64,000 nucleotides of DNA from contig CACWLI010000007.1 in NCBI GenBank assembly GCA_902761685.1, positions 17,169 to 81,168 on the forward strand, written 5' to 3'. The notes under the pieces were generated by a model that saw only the letters and a program-made list of their open reading frames with translations, had not been told where the DNA came from and ran no database searches. Position 1 is the stretch's first letter; each line of letters starts with the position of its first letter. A program made the translations under genes and the position numbers. Source of the stretch: an uncultured Erysipelotrichaceae bacterium. GTDB lineage: Bacteria; Bacillota_I; Bacilli_A; RF39; UBA660. Shown piece by piece: positions 52,793 to 62,402 of this stretch.

Positions 52793-53229
52793 CTTCCAAT
52801 CAAATAATAGATCATTATTCCAACACCACTACCAATAGTATCAATTATTACATCTTTTATTTGACAACTCCTACCAAGAACATATATTTGATGCACTTCA
52901 TCACTAATACTATATATCAAACAAAACAATATACATATAATTAAATACTTATAATTAATTTTATAATAATCTTTAACTACATTTATAACAAGTAACCCAA
53001 GTATAAAAAATTCAATAAAATGAGCACTCTTCCTAATAATATAAAAATTATTATTAGCTATATCATTAACCTTAGTAGAATCAATATTCTCTCTACTAAC
53101 AGTACTAACAACAACCTTAGTAGTCCCAACACTAGTATTAGTACTACTATCCCTATCCTGACAAGAAAAAAGAAATATACTAATCATACATATCAACAAT
53201 AAACTAGTATTAATTATTTTATTTTTCAT
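52768..53229 (-). CDS. VanZ-like membrane protein, upstream copy
   Basis: 153 residues, near-identical to the copy at 49288-49755 from about residue 12 to 142. Same helices and motifs (FSCQDRDSS, KSAHFIEFFILG, SDEVHQIYVLGR). Upstream TATACTATTGTAAT and GGAGAAAT are shared with the other copy, so the duplication includes the promoter. The last 10 residues differ. The two copies lie 3.5 kb apart in direct orientation around the ATPase pair. Confidence 0.9.
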   Translation of the reverse strand: MKNKIINTSLLLICMISIFLFSCQDRDSSTNTSVGTTKVVVSTVSRENIDSTKVNDIANNNFYIIRKSAHFIEFFILGLLVINVVKDYYKINYKYLIICILFCLIYSISDEVHQIYVLGRSCQIKDVIIDTIGSGVGIMIYYLIGRKQLVLKN

Positions 53230-53346
53230 AATATATTTCTCCTTTTAATATTACAATAGTATATCACATATTAAATAAATTTTTTATTATTATTATTTTA
53301 TAATCATTATTTGATAACAAGCTATTATCGATAAATAATGAAGAAA

Positions 53347-53748
53347 TTATAATAGTTTTATTCTTTTCAAATGACTAGTTATTATTTGTAAAAAATTTTT
53401 TATTAGTCCTATTATGTATTTATAGTTTTTGTTATTTCTATATATTATGATCATTAATAAATTGGGAACAATAATGCATATTAGTATTCTTATTATTACA
53501 GTTAATAATAGTATATCTATGTTGATAATTGACGATATTACATATGTTATAGAGCATATAATGATAAAAACAATAAAATACATAATTGTTTCTTTATAAT
53601 AACTTAGATATGTTCTTTCGAATAATTTTTTATATACAAATTTAGGATAACTATAAAACCATAAAATTTTTATAGATATTTGGTAGTTGATATGAAGGCT
53701 ATAAAGATGAGTGTTGGCCGTTGATGAGTTCTTTCGTGGTGACAACAT
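53347..53748 (-). pseudogene. C-terminal remnant of a polysaccharide flippase (Wzx-like)
   Basis: From about residue 30 the frame reads LWFYSYPKFVYKKLFE, YYKETIMYFIVFI and IVPNLLMIIIYRNNKNYKYI, which is the last two or three helices and tail of a Wzx/MOP flippase. The first 30 residues do not fit and no ribosome site precedes the ATG at 53748. A full flippase exists at 57402. It looks like the tail of an older cluster gene, cut by a rearrangement at about 53690-53745. Confidence 0.65.
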
Positions 53749-53809
53749 TCTTAGAAAGGTGATTGTGGGGATGAGTTATAATTGGTATAAAAAAATGAGT
53801 TTTCTAATC

Positions 53810-53840
53810 ATTAAAAATGAGCCACTTTTGGCTCATTATT
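53810..53840 (-). terminator. Strong hairpin terminator
   Basis: AATGAGCC / GGCTCATT-type stem with T5 on the minus strand. Confidence 0.8.
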
Positions 53841-54002
53841 TGCTTTAGAATACAATTTTTGTTTATTATTGTTCAATTTCTACTCTTACACGCACTTTAG
53901 TGATTAAAGTTTTCTTTCTTCTTTTGGGCCTTTCCATTTTATCTACTTTTAAAAATTTCTTTTGAAAATATATGGAGGCCCTCTAATAAAATAATTTATT
54001 GC

Positions 54003-54055
54003 AATAAAAAAACTGGAGCCAATTCCGTTTTTTACGGTATTAACTCCAGTATTAT
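54003..54055 (-). terminator. Strong terminator at the end of the EPS operon
   Basis: ACTGGAG / CTCCAGT and ACCG / CGG stem with T7 on the minus strand. Confidence 0.85.
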
Positions 54056-54273
54056 TTAGTCTAGATAAATATACTAAATTGAATATCAAAAAGAATAAAT
54101 TATCTTCTACTCCCACAAGGGCAAACCTCCCTTAAGAGCATGCCCTTTATTTTTTATTATCCCCTTTTTTCATTTTTAATTATAGCCTAGTATCATATTA
54201 GATTAATGGCCTGCACTTGAATAGTTATTATAATTTATCATTTATATATTATCAATAAATTGTCATAAAATGT

Positions 54274-55272
54274 CTATTTTTGAGCGTAAACTGTTTTTTC
54301 TTTATTAGTAATTAAAAATTTTTTTAAAAAATTTGTTAATAGAAACAAAAGATATGATGAAGTTAATGTAACAATCATTATGAGAATTATTGATAAATAA
54401 ACACTATCTATATAATTAAAAAAAGATAGCATCCCTAATATATAGATATGGTGTGTAATATATATATAGTAAGAAAGCTTATCTGTAAAATCTAAAATAT
54501 GGTGTTTTATTTTATCTTTCTTTAAAATCTCAAAAATCTTTCTTAACAAAAAGAACAGTAATGTGCATAATAGCAAATGACAAATATTACAATATTTATT
54601 AAATATCATTGATAATATTCCTTGAAATTTAATATTAAAAATATACTTAATTACTATTTCAATTCCTATTAGAATAAATGATAAGATGACTATAGTCCAT
54701 GATAATAAGTTCTTTTTTAATACCAACTTATACCTATTAACAATAAATCCTAGTATAAAACAATTAATCCATGTACCATTAATAAAATTTTTAGTTAATA
54801 ATCCGAATAATTCAAAGATAAAAAATAGTACTAATATATTAATGATTGTTTTTTTATTAACCTTTTCTTCCTTAAAAACTTTGTATAATAATGGTAACAA
54901 TAAATAACATAAAACAATATACCTTATAAACCATAGATGACTCAAGCCTTTTAATGTTCCACATAATGATAATGATAAGATTATGTCTTTTATATTAATA
55001 ATATTTGGAATATAAACATTGTAGACGATAGATATAATAATTAAATAAATATAATAAGGTAAAAGAATTTTTATAAATTCTTTTGCGTAGAACTGTTTAT
55101 AATTATTTATTTTTTTATTTGCATATAGCCAACCAGAAATAAATAAAAATAATTGAACACCAACATTAAACCACCAAGCAGCTTCATTATCAAAGTATTG
55201 AAATATATGGCATAGTATAATAAAAAACATAGCTATAAATCTAACAAAGCTTATAGAATAGTCTTTATTCAT
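54274..55272 (-). CDS. Acyltransferase family 3 membrane protein
   Basis: 332 residues with ten membrane helices. SFVRFIAMFFIILCHIFQYF near the N-terminus contains the conserved RxxA and the active-site His of acyltransferase-3 (OafA/WecH-like) proteins, and GLSHLWFIRYIV is the second conserved block. It acetylates or acylates sugars of the exported polysaccharide. It is the last gene of the exopolysaccharide operon. Confidence 0.9.
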   Translation of the reverse strand: MNKDYSISFVRFIAMFFIILCHIFQYFDNEAAWWFNVGVQLFLFISGWLYANKKINNYKQFYAKEFIKILLPYYIYLIIISIVYNVYIPNIINIKDIILSLSLCGTLKGLSHLWFIRYIVLCYLLLPLLYKVFKEEKVNKKTIINILVLFFIFELFGLLTKNFINGTWINCFILGFIVNRYKLVLKKNLLSWTIVILSFILIGIEIVIKYIFNIKFQGILSMIFNKYCNICHLLLCTLLFFLLRKIFEILKKDKIKHHILDFTDKLSYYIYITHHIYILGMLSFFNYIDSVYLSIILIMIVTLTSSYLLFLLTNFLKKFLITNKEKTVYAQK

Positions 55273-55289
55273 ACTCTTCCTCCTATTTT

Positions 55290-56279
55290 TTATATTTTTT
55301 TATATAATTCTTCTATTCTTTTCCTATAACTTTTAGGAACTAGTGTATTGTTCTTGTAATATCCTGCTGCTATTGCAATAACTATTTTTTCATCCTTTGG
55401 GATTCCTAATTGTTTTTTTATTCTTACTTCTTGAGAATGTTTATTTCCCCATTGTAAAAAACAGGAACCTATTCCTTTAAAATGGAGAGCATTTACAAAA
55501 TTCATAGCAAATAGACCAGCATTAAAATATCCTTGATTTCTTTCACCATAAAACAAAAAAGCGGAAACATCATATGTAATAAGAAATAAATTAATAGATT
55601 CCTTATTAAATCCTGTTAGTCCCATAATAGCGTTGGATAATTCTTTTTTTTCATTTTCTGAATCAATATAGTAAATCTTACACATTTGTCTATTGCAGGC
55701 TGATGGACTACTTATTGCAGCTTCAATACAAATTTTTAAATCTTCTTCTTTAATTTTTTTAATTTCAAAATCCCTAACAGAATGTCTTGTTTTAATAGCA
55801 TCGAGATATTCAAATCCGCAATACTTGCCATACATCTTTTGACTGTATTCAAACGAACCGACTTCACATTCAGTAATCTTATTACTACTTGTATCTATAT
55901 AACTTGATACCTGAAAATATATATTTGGCTTTTTCCATTTATTGATATCATATAATTCTTTCCATTTTATTAGAATACTATATCCTATTAAATAAGCTGT
56001 TGACTTTTTTCTTTCAACACTATCAAGTTTTTTTATACAGTCTAAAATATCCTTAATTTTTTGTTCTCCAAATGGCCTTAATTCTTTATGAGTCATACCT
56101 TTTTCTAAGCTATGAGCAATAAAAAGAATCTTATATTCAATTTGTTTATATTCATTGCAGGAATCCATATAATATTTTGCAAATTGTTTATAATCTTTTT
56201 TATACTCATGCTTTATTTTTATTCTTTTAACAATTCTCCTCACTGTTGAATTAGATTTTAGTCTATTTAAAACTGTCAT
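55290..56279 (-). CDS. Nitroreductase-family protein of the polysaccharide cluster
   Basis: About 329 residues from ATG 56279, which has GTGGTGAATAAA upstream (the GTG at 56291 is part of that site). The C-terminal two-thirds have the nitroreductase fold: TRHSVRDFE (FMN phosphate site), SPSACNRQMCKIY, and a late GYYKNN. Such FMN proteins appear in polysaccharide clusters, where the substrate is unknown. Confidence 0.82.
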   Translation of the reverse strand: MTVLNRLKSNSTVRRIVKRIKIKHEYKKDYKQFAKYYMDSCNEYKQIEYKILFIAHSLEKGMTHKELRPFGEQKIKDILDCIKKLDSVERKKSTAYLIGYSILIKWKELYDINKWKKPNIYFQVSSYIDTSSNKITECEVGSFEYSQKMYGKYCGFEYLDAIKTRHSVRDFEIKKIKEEDLKICIEAAISSPSACNRQMCKIYYIDSENEKKELSNAIMGLTGFNKESINLFLITYDVSAFLFYGERNQGYFNAGLFAMNFVNALHFKGIGSCFLQWGNKHSQEVRIKKQLGIPKDEKIVIAIAAGYYKNNTLVPKSYRKRIEELYKKI

Positions 56280-56298
56280 TTTATTCACCACTCTTTTA

Positions 56299-57405
56299 TT
56301 ATTTAGTAAATTTATTAATTATAGCATCTACTATTCGTTCACTAGCATGTCCATCTCCATATGGATTAGATGCTTTGCTCATCTTTTCATAGTCTTCTTT
56401 ATTATTTAATAGATTTTGTGTTTCTTGATAGATAACCTCTTCATCTGTACCTACTAATTTAAGAGTACCCGCATCAATTCCTTCTGGTCTTTCTGTAGTA
56501 TCTCTTAATACTAATACTGGTTTACCTAAAGATGGAGCTTCTTCTTGAATACCACCACTATCAGTTAGTATCATATATGATTTCTTAATGAAGTTATGAA
56601 AATCAAATACCTCTAATGGTTCAATGAATTTAATTTTATCATCATCACCAAATACTTCATGAGCTACCTCTCTAACTTTAGGATTTAAATGAATAGGATA
56701 AACTACTTTAACATCAGAAATTTCATCTATTGCTCTTTTAATACCGGAAAAGATTCTTCTCATTGGATCTCCTAGGTTTTCTCTTCTATGAGCAGTTAAT
56801 AGAATTAATCTATTATCTCCTACCCAATCAAACACTTCATGATAATAATCTTCTTTAACTGTTGTTGACATGGCATCAATAGCTGTATTACCTGTTATAT
56901 ATATTTTATTTTCATCTTTATTTTCATCAATTAAGTTTTGTTTACTTAATTTAGTAGGAGCAAAATACATATCAGTCATACAATCAACCATTTGTCTGTT
57001 CATTTCTTCTGGGTAAGGGCTATATTTATCATTAGTTCTTAAACCTGCTTCTACATGTCCAATAGCTACTTGATTATAGAAAGCAGCTAAAGCTCCAGCA
57101 AAAGTCGTTGTTGTATCTCCATGAACTAATACTATGTCTGGTTTAACTTCTTTAATTACTTCTTCAAGTCCATTTAATGCTCTAATAGTAATATCTCCTA
57201 ATGTCTGACCTTGTTTCATGATATTTAAATCATAATCTGGTTTAATATCAAATGTTTCCAATACTTGATCTAACATTTCTCTATGTTGTGCTGTTACACA
57301 AACAATACTTTCTATTTCTTTTCTTTTTTCTAGTTCTTTTACTAACGGAGCCATTTTTATTGCTTCTGGTCTAGTACCAAATATACTCATTACTTTAATC
57401 TTCAT
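56299..57405 (-). CDS. wecB: UDP-N-acetylglucosamine 2-epimerase
   Basis: 368 residues. FGTRPEAIKMAPLV at the start, GDTTTTFAGALAAFY, HVEAGLRT, PEEMNR, TAHRREN, and DSGGIQEEAPSLGKP are all signature blocks. It converts UDP-GlcNAc to UDP-ManNAc, which supplies a ManNAc-derived sugar to the exported polysaccharide. Overlaps the following flippase gene by 4 nt. Confidence 0.97.
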   Translation of the reverse strand: MKIKVMSIFGTRPEAIKMAPLVKELEKRKEIESIVCVTAQHREMLDQVLETFDIKPDYDLNIMKQGQTLGDITIRALNGLEEVIKEVKPDIVLVHGDTTTTFAGALAAFYNQVAIGHVEAGLRTNDKYSPYPEEMNRQMVDCMTDMYFAPTKLSKQNLIDENKDENKIYITGNTAIDAMSTTVKEDYYHEVFDWVGDNRLILLTAHRRENLGDPMRRIFSGIKRAIDEISDVKVVYPIHLNPKVREVAHEVFGDDDKIKFIEPLEVFDFHNFIKKSYMILTDSGGIQEEAPSLGKPVLVLRDTTERPEGIDAGTLKLVGTDEEVIYQETQNLLNNKEDYEKMSKASNPYGDGHASERIVDAIINKFTK

Positions 57406-58820
57406 TTTTTCAATCCTCTCTTCAAAAAAAAGTATAATTGTTTAATATCATTTTTTACAAAGTATAAATAAATAATATAAAACAAGAAATATAATGTAAG
57501 TCCTTTTATTCCTCTAATGTACCAACTAGATATTATAAAAATACTTACCAACAATAACTCAAATATAATATGTTTATTAACATCAATATCAATGTGTTTT
57601 GATAAACCTTTTTCAGCAATTACACATCTAATTGCCAATAAAATAACTATAGATAAGACAGCCAGTGTTAAATTATGTAATATACATGTAGTTATAACAG
57701 TTGTAAAGAAACTCAATAATACCGTAAAAACATTAATTTTAAGTAGCCACACTTCTAACCTTAGAGTTTTTAAGTAGGTTTCAACAAGCATACTCATTTT
57801 GCTTTCAAAAATGCACATAGGAAATAATATTGCCATATACTCTAAACTATCACGATACTGAGGCAACCAATTAGACATGATTAGTTTTAATGGGCCATAA
57901 AAAACTAACATTCCTAACAATGGAATCATAATACCAATTCTCATTAAAGAATAAATTTTAGGTAACTTATCTTTATTAACTCTTCTTAAAGTAGGGAACA
58001 TTACCATTGCTATAGCTCTAATAAAAAGCATTAAAAGATTTGAAATGCTTATAGTTAATGACAGTTTACCAAATGTTGTCACATCCCATTTCAGCTCGAT
58101 AAATTGCCTAACAATCCCTATTATAAGTAAACTAGATATATTAGCTATAGTTAATTTTATGCCTGATGATATATTATTCTTTGTTTCTTCAAACGCATTA
58201 TTGATATTATCTGGTTTAGCTTTAAGTATATCCCTACAACAATAAAATGCATAAATGCATGATAATAATTGCCCAATCAAATCCGCAAGCAATAAGGATA
58301 TTACTGATGTTTTTCCTGTTACTATAATTATAATTGTTATTATTAAATATGATACTTTCTCAATGATTGTTATTTTTGCACACTCTGTAATCCTATTTGA
58401 CATTTCAAGAATGTATTGTGGCATAATTCTAGGTAGTCTAATTGCCATACAAATTCCAACAGCTAGTAATGCAATTTGTCTATTTCCTTGAAATCCAAGC
58501 AAAATAATTGTAATAATAACAATTGTAGATATAATTAATTGAACTATATTATATAAAACGATTTGGCTTTTAAAAATGCTTCTATCTATTTTGTCATAAT
58601 AAATTCCAGCATATCTTAACCTTATTCCATCTACCCAGCCGTAATGCAAATAACTGACATAAGATGTATAAAAAATATATAACTGAACATAAGAATAATT
58701 TTCAACATCAAGTATTTTAGGAATTATTAAAGTTATTAATGCAGATATTACGAATGAAATTCCATTTGCAAAAAACATTGAAAATATATTTTTTATTACT
58801 TTTTTTATCTTGCTATTCAT
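57402..58820 (-). CDS. Polysaccharide flippase (Wzx, MOP family)
   Basis: 472 residues with about 12-14 membrane helices. The start FANGISFVISALITLIIPKILDVENYSYVQ is typical for Wzx. It would move the lipid-linked repeat unit to the outer face of the membrane, before polymerisation by the Wzy-like protein encoded upstream in this operon. Overlaps its neighbours by 4 and 8 nt. Confidence 0.88.
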   Translation of the reverse strand: MNSKIKKVIKNIFSMFFANGISFVISALITLIIPKILDVENYSYVQLYIFYTSYVSYLHYGWVDGIRLRYAGIYYDKIDRSIFKSQIVLYNIVQLIISTIVIITIILLGFQGNRQIALLAVGICMAIRLPRIMPQYILEMSNRITECAKITIIEKVSYLIITIIIIVTGKTSVISLLLADLIGQLLSCIYAFYCCRDILKAKPDNINNAFEETKNNISSGIKLTIANISSLLIIGIVRQFIELKWDVTTFGKLSLTISISNLLMLFIRAIAMVMFPTLRRVNKDKLPKIYSLMRIGIMIPLLGMLVFYGPLKLIMSNWLPQYRDSLEYMAILFPMCIFESKMSMLVETYLKTLRLEVWLLKINVFTVLLSFFTTVITTCILHNLTLAVLSIVILLAIRCVIAEKGLSKHIDIDVNKHIIFELLLVSIFIISSWYIRGIKGLTLYFLFYIIYLYFVKNDIKQLYFFLKRGLKK

Positions 58821-59895
58821 TTAAATTACCCAATATGTTTTCAAGCAGTTTATTTCTTGAAAAATTTCTAAATTTTTTTAATTCATTATTTATGCTACTA
58901 TAATTGTTTATAATTGGAATTGTTATTATATCATCAGACAGAGTTATATAGTTATTGTTTAATCCAACCTTATCAAGAATTTCTTTAATTCTTGCTCCAT
59001 TTTTATCTGGCAAAATTGATAAAAAGTCCTTTTGATAAATCATAGAAAACATTGTTGCATGAAATGAATTTGAAATTATATAGGTTGCATAATATATTAA
59101 ACTTAGAAAATCACCCGGTGCTACGTCTCTCATATGAATATCCGAATCACATCGATTTCGATACGAACCGATTAAAACTACTTTCATATTATATTTTTCT
59201 CTGACTTTTTTAATTATATTATTGATAATTTCGGTATTAGGAATTTGAGCCATATAAACCAAAACATAATCTTCTTTAATAATTCTATCAGATTTAATCT
59301 CATCATATTTTGTTGCTTCATTTAGGAGAACAGGATCGCACACATAATCAATTTCTATTGATGGAAATAAAGGTTTTAATTGTTCAACAGTTGTTCCTTC
59401 ACGTACAGAAATCCAATTAAAGTTTTTTACATTTTCTTTAATAATATTTAAATTATTCTGTTCAATATTACTTTTTCCTACACTTACTGCATAGGCAATT
59501 TTTTTATGCATATTATCAAAATTTAAATAAAAAGCAGGATCATTACCACATTGATAAGATGAATTCCATAATTGATCGCTTCCTGTAATCAAACAATCAC
59601 ATTCAAAATTTGCATTTTTCAAATCTTCAAAATTTTTATATTTATCTTTTGTTATTTTTAAATATTTTATTTTAAAATTTTTGAATTTTTTATTTCTATT
59701 TTGTATATACTTAAAATATATAATATTTTTTACAAAATACTTTAAAGCATTCCCATTATTTTTGGTGTAACTAGGTACATAATTAATTATTTCGTTTTCT
59801 ATATGATTATCTAATAGAAATGTTTGTAATGCGAATGCTTGTAATGAAGAACCACAATTGTCTGTATCATGTAATGTTATTGTCAATGTTTTCAT
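58813..59895 (-). CDS. Polysaccharide pyruvyl transferase
   Basis: 360 residues. TDNCGSSLQAFALQ at the start, ITGSDQLWN, YAVSVGKS, SVREGTTV, VCDPVLL and the late SNSFHATMFSMIY match the pyruvyl transferase family (CsaB/WcaK type). It places a pyruvate ketal on a polysaccharide sugar, using phosphoenolpyruvate. Found in capsule and secondary wall polymer clusters. Confidence 0.92.
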   Translation of the reverse strand: MKTLTITLHDTDNCGSSLQAFALQTFLLDNHIENEIINYVPSYTKNNGNALKYFVKNIIYFKYIQNRNKKFKNFKIKYLKITKDKYKNFEDLKNANFECDCLITGSDQLWNSSYQCGNDPAFYLNFDNMHKKIAYAVSVGKSNIEQNNLNIIKENVKNFNWISVREGTTVEQLKPLFPSIEIDYVCDPVLLNEATKYDEIKSDRIIKEDYVLVYMAQIPNTEIINNIIKKVREKYNMKVVLIGSYRNRCDSDIHMRDVAPGDFLSLIYYATYIISNSFHATMFSMIYQKDFLSILPDKNGARIKEILDKVGLNNNYITLSDDIITIPIINNYSSINNELKKFRNFSRNKLLENILGNLNE

Positions 59896-59897
59896 TG

Positions 59898-61244
59898 TTA
59901 ATTACTCCTCTCATATGTAATGGTGTTCTGTATAACAGAATTATTTGTAGGCGTCTTATTATTTATTTTTTTTTCTAAATCAAATGTTGTTATTACTAAT
60001 ATTATTGTAATAACAAACTGTGGAGACAAAAAAGAATTTGAAGCTATTAGGTATAAAAGTAAGAAAATTGATAAACTTTTTGATACTTTACTTTTACTAG
60101 CAAATTGCTTTAGCAACCACCAAAGGAATATCAATCCGCCAATTAATCCAAAGTTTACAAAAATTGCTGACAAACCACTCATATACCCATTATATGATTT
60201 ACTAAACATAGTTACTGTGTATGGATGAATATCTAAATAATTTAAAATATTCCCTATTCCTATTCCAGTAATTTTTTCTTTAAAACTCATCTTATTATAA
60301 ATTTGCCATCCTCTTATAATTCTCATACTTCCTGAAGTTTCACCTTTTACATCCTTTATTTCAGAAATTCTATTTATAATAGAATATTTTTCATTTCCAA
60401 ATAGCAAATTACTCATTTTAGGAATTAATATTGGAGATAATAAAAATAGAATAAATATTAAAAAAACCAACGATGTCTTCAATTTAAACTTCTTATTTTT
60501 CAAAGCCAAATACATTTTTATTAAAATAAATGAAATCCAAATTACAACAATATAAACAATTCCATTTGCTGATTTTCCAAGAAATGTAGCAAGTGTTATT
60601 AGTATGAGAATCAGATATTTCTTTTTATTATCTTCTGAGAACATATTTAATATTAAACATGGTGATATAAATTGTGCAAACAATGCTGGTTCAGAGAAAA
60701 TACTAGCTGGCCTAAAAGTGCTTCCACCAAGCATATATAAATATGCCCCAGAAAAATAGTCATCATTAACGTAAATTGCTGGAAAATATTTGCTATTTAT
60801 TACCCATGGATAAAAAGAACCATTTATTAAATATATTGAATATTGGATAAAAACGATTATTGATAAAACTATACCAACTCTTGTATAAACCTTTTTTGCC
60901 AATTCAAAGTCAAAATATCTTGTAGGAATAATTATAATTGCTGTAGAGTAAATTAATAATTTTATTATCTGAATAAGAGTAATTTTTGAAAAAAGTCCTG
61001 GATAAATTGCTGATGCTAGAATAGTAGAAAAAACACACCATATTACAAAAAGAAAAAAAGCTTTATTAGAAATCTTTAATTTTCGAGATATAATAGAGTC
61101 CATTAATACAGCTATCAAAGTAATAATTATCGCAATATCAGCAAAAGTAATGCTTTTTGAGAAGAAACCATATGTACCTAGTATAGGTAATAACACAAAA
61201 ATATATGTACAGAAACTAACTAATTTTCTATTTTTTTTAATCAT
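59898..61244 (-). CDS. O-antigen polymerase/ligase-like membrane protein (Wzy)
   Basis: 448 residues with about 12 membrane helices and a large extracellular loop containing GSTFRPASIFSEPALFAQF and the GWQIYNKMSFKEKITGIG region, as in the Wzy_C/O-antigen ligase family. It joins repeat units on the outer side of the membrane. Its start overlaps the glycosyltransferase stop by 4 nt. Confidence 0.86.
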   Translation of the reverse strand: MIKKNRKLVSFCTYIFVLLPILGTYGFFSKSITFADIAIIITLIAVLMDSIISRKLKISNKAFFLFVIWCVFSTILASAIYPGLFSKITLIQIIKLLIYSTAIIIIPTRYFDFELAKKVYTRVGIVLSIIVFIQYSIYLINGSFYPWVINSKYFPAIYVNDDYFSGAYLYMLGGSTFRPASIFSEPALFAQFISPCLILNMFSEDNKKKYLILILITLATFLGKSANGIVYIVVIWISFILIKMYLALKNKKFKLKTSLVFLIFILFLLSPILIPKMSNLLFGNEKYSIINRISEIKDVKGETSGSMRIIRGWQIYNKMSFKEKITGIGIGNILNYLDIHPYTVTMFSKSYNGYMSGLSAIFVNFGLIGGLIFLWWLLKQFASKSKVSKSLSIFLLLYLIASNSFLSPQFVITIILVITTFDLEKKINNKTPTNNSVIQNTITYERSN

Positions 61245-62401
61245 AACATTTCACCCTTTAAACTATCATATAAATCAAACAATCTTTTTTCCATTATTGG
61301 CCAACAATAGTTTTTTTCGAATAGTCTTGACATTCTTTTTCTTAAATCCTTATCTTTTTTTAACCTCATTATTTTATTTATTCCATTTTTTAAGGACTGC
61401 TCAGTAGGTTCTATAACCGCTCCTAAATTTTCATTTTCAACAATTTCTGACATACCAGAACCTTTTAGCATAATTAAAGGCTTACCAATTGCTAACGCTT
61501 CGTAAAATTTATTTGGTGCTGCATATACATGATTTCGTAGATGAGTTTCATAAAATGCCACCAAGCAATCACATTCGCTTTCTAATTGAAGCACATCACC
61601 ATAGTTCATCTTCCCATATGTATATATATTTGAGGATTCTTTTGAAATTTTTTCAATTTCTTCATTTAAACCTCCGAAGCCACCAATATGAACTTCAATA
61701 CTATCTGACATTTTTTTCGCTTTGTTTAAAAATTCAATCAACCATCTATCAATGCAAAAATTTCCAACATATACAAATTTTAACTTATCACTATCTGACT
61801 TTATAATATGTTTCTTTTTTTCACTTTTTATTTGAAAATCGTCGATATTGGGTGAATTATGGATTATAAATAGATTTTCAGGAGTTGCAGGTTTTATTTG
61901 TTCTTTTCTTTTTTCGCTACATATTATTGAATAATTAGCCTTGGAAAATACTTTTGTTTCCATTTTTCGCAAAATATTCAAAATAAAATTTGGTCCTTGT
62001 TGTGAGTCAGCATAATAATCACAACAATCATACACTAATTTCTTTTTAAATATTTTTATAGGAATTAGTGCGGGATATCCTGTCATCAAGTCAAAGGCAT
62101 GGACAACATCATATTTTTTTATATTTTTCAACAGCCATAGAAAGATATAAATTTCATATTTTAGTGCGGGGAAAATATTATTTTTCATTCCTTTTCCCCA
62201 ATTACCTTTAATTCCAATTCTATAAATAGGAACAGTTCCGTTAGTTAATTTAAGTGTTTCTTTTTTGCATTTGTGTTTACTGTTTCGATCCCAAGCATGT
62301 ATTGTTAATTCGATATCTTTATCCTTTAAAAGAGCATTTGCTTCTTTTTCAACTCTTGGATCAGGATCCACTTTATTTGTTCTTAACATTAAAACTTTCA
62401 T
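61241..62401 (-). CDS. Glycosyltransferase family 4-like
   Basis: 386 residues in two Rossmann halves. VDPDPRVEKEANAL near the start, GNWGKGMKN, ALDVVHAFD-like VVHAFDLMTGYPA, the second half FVYVGNFC and NKFYEALAIGKPLIM (the GT4 E-x7-E region). It adds a sugar to the lipid-linked polysaccharide. The donor and acceptor are not predictable. Confidence 0.88.
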   Translation of the reverse strand: MKVLMLRTNKVDPDPRVEKEANALLKDKDIELTIHAWDRNSKHKCKKETLKLTNGTVPIYRIGIKGNWGKGMKNNIFPALKYEIYIFLWLLKNIKKYDVVHAFDLMTGYPALIPIKIFKKKLVYDCCDYYADSQQGPNFILNILRKMETKVFSKANYSIICSEKRKEQIKPATPENLFIIHNSPNIDDFQIKSEKKKHIIKSDSDKLKFVYVGNFCIDRWLIEFLNKAKKMSDSIEVHIGGFGGLNEEIEKISKESSNIYTYGKMNYGDVLQLESECDCLVAFYETHLRNHVYAAPNKFYEALAIGKPLIMLKGSGMSEIVENENLGAVIEPTEQSLKNGINKIMRLKKDKDLRKRMSRLFEKNYCWPIMEKRLFDLYDSLKGEML

Positions 62402-62402
62402 T

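Larger units (their letters stand above)
49310..53270. repeat. Direct duplication of the VanZ-like gene enclosing the two-gene ATPase cassette
   Basis: The DNA from about 49315-49797 is repeated at about 52790-53270 with high identity including promoter and coding region. The enclosed unit is the two-gene operon. The arrangement would let homologous recombination delete or duplicate the cassette. Confidence 0.82.
53749..54273. other. Gene-free stretch with several strong hairpins downstream of the EPS operon
   Basis: No coding frame is supported. Four hairpins are visible: GAGCCA/TGGCTC at 53817-53834 (terminator), GGGCCT/AGGCCC at 53925-53984, ACTGGAG/CTCCAGT at 54009-54051 with T7 behind it on the minus strand (a second strong terminator), and AAGGGCA/TGCCCTT at 54117-54151. 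This is the end of the polysaccharide operon plus a possible small structured RNA. Confidence 0.6.
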
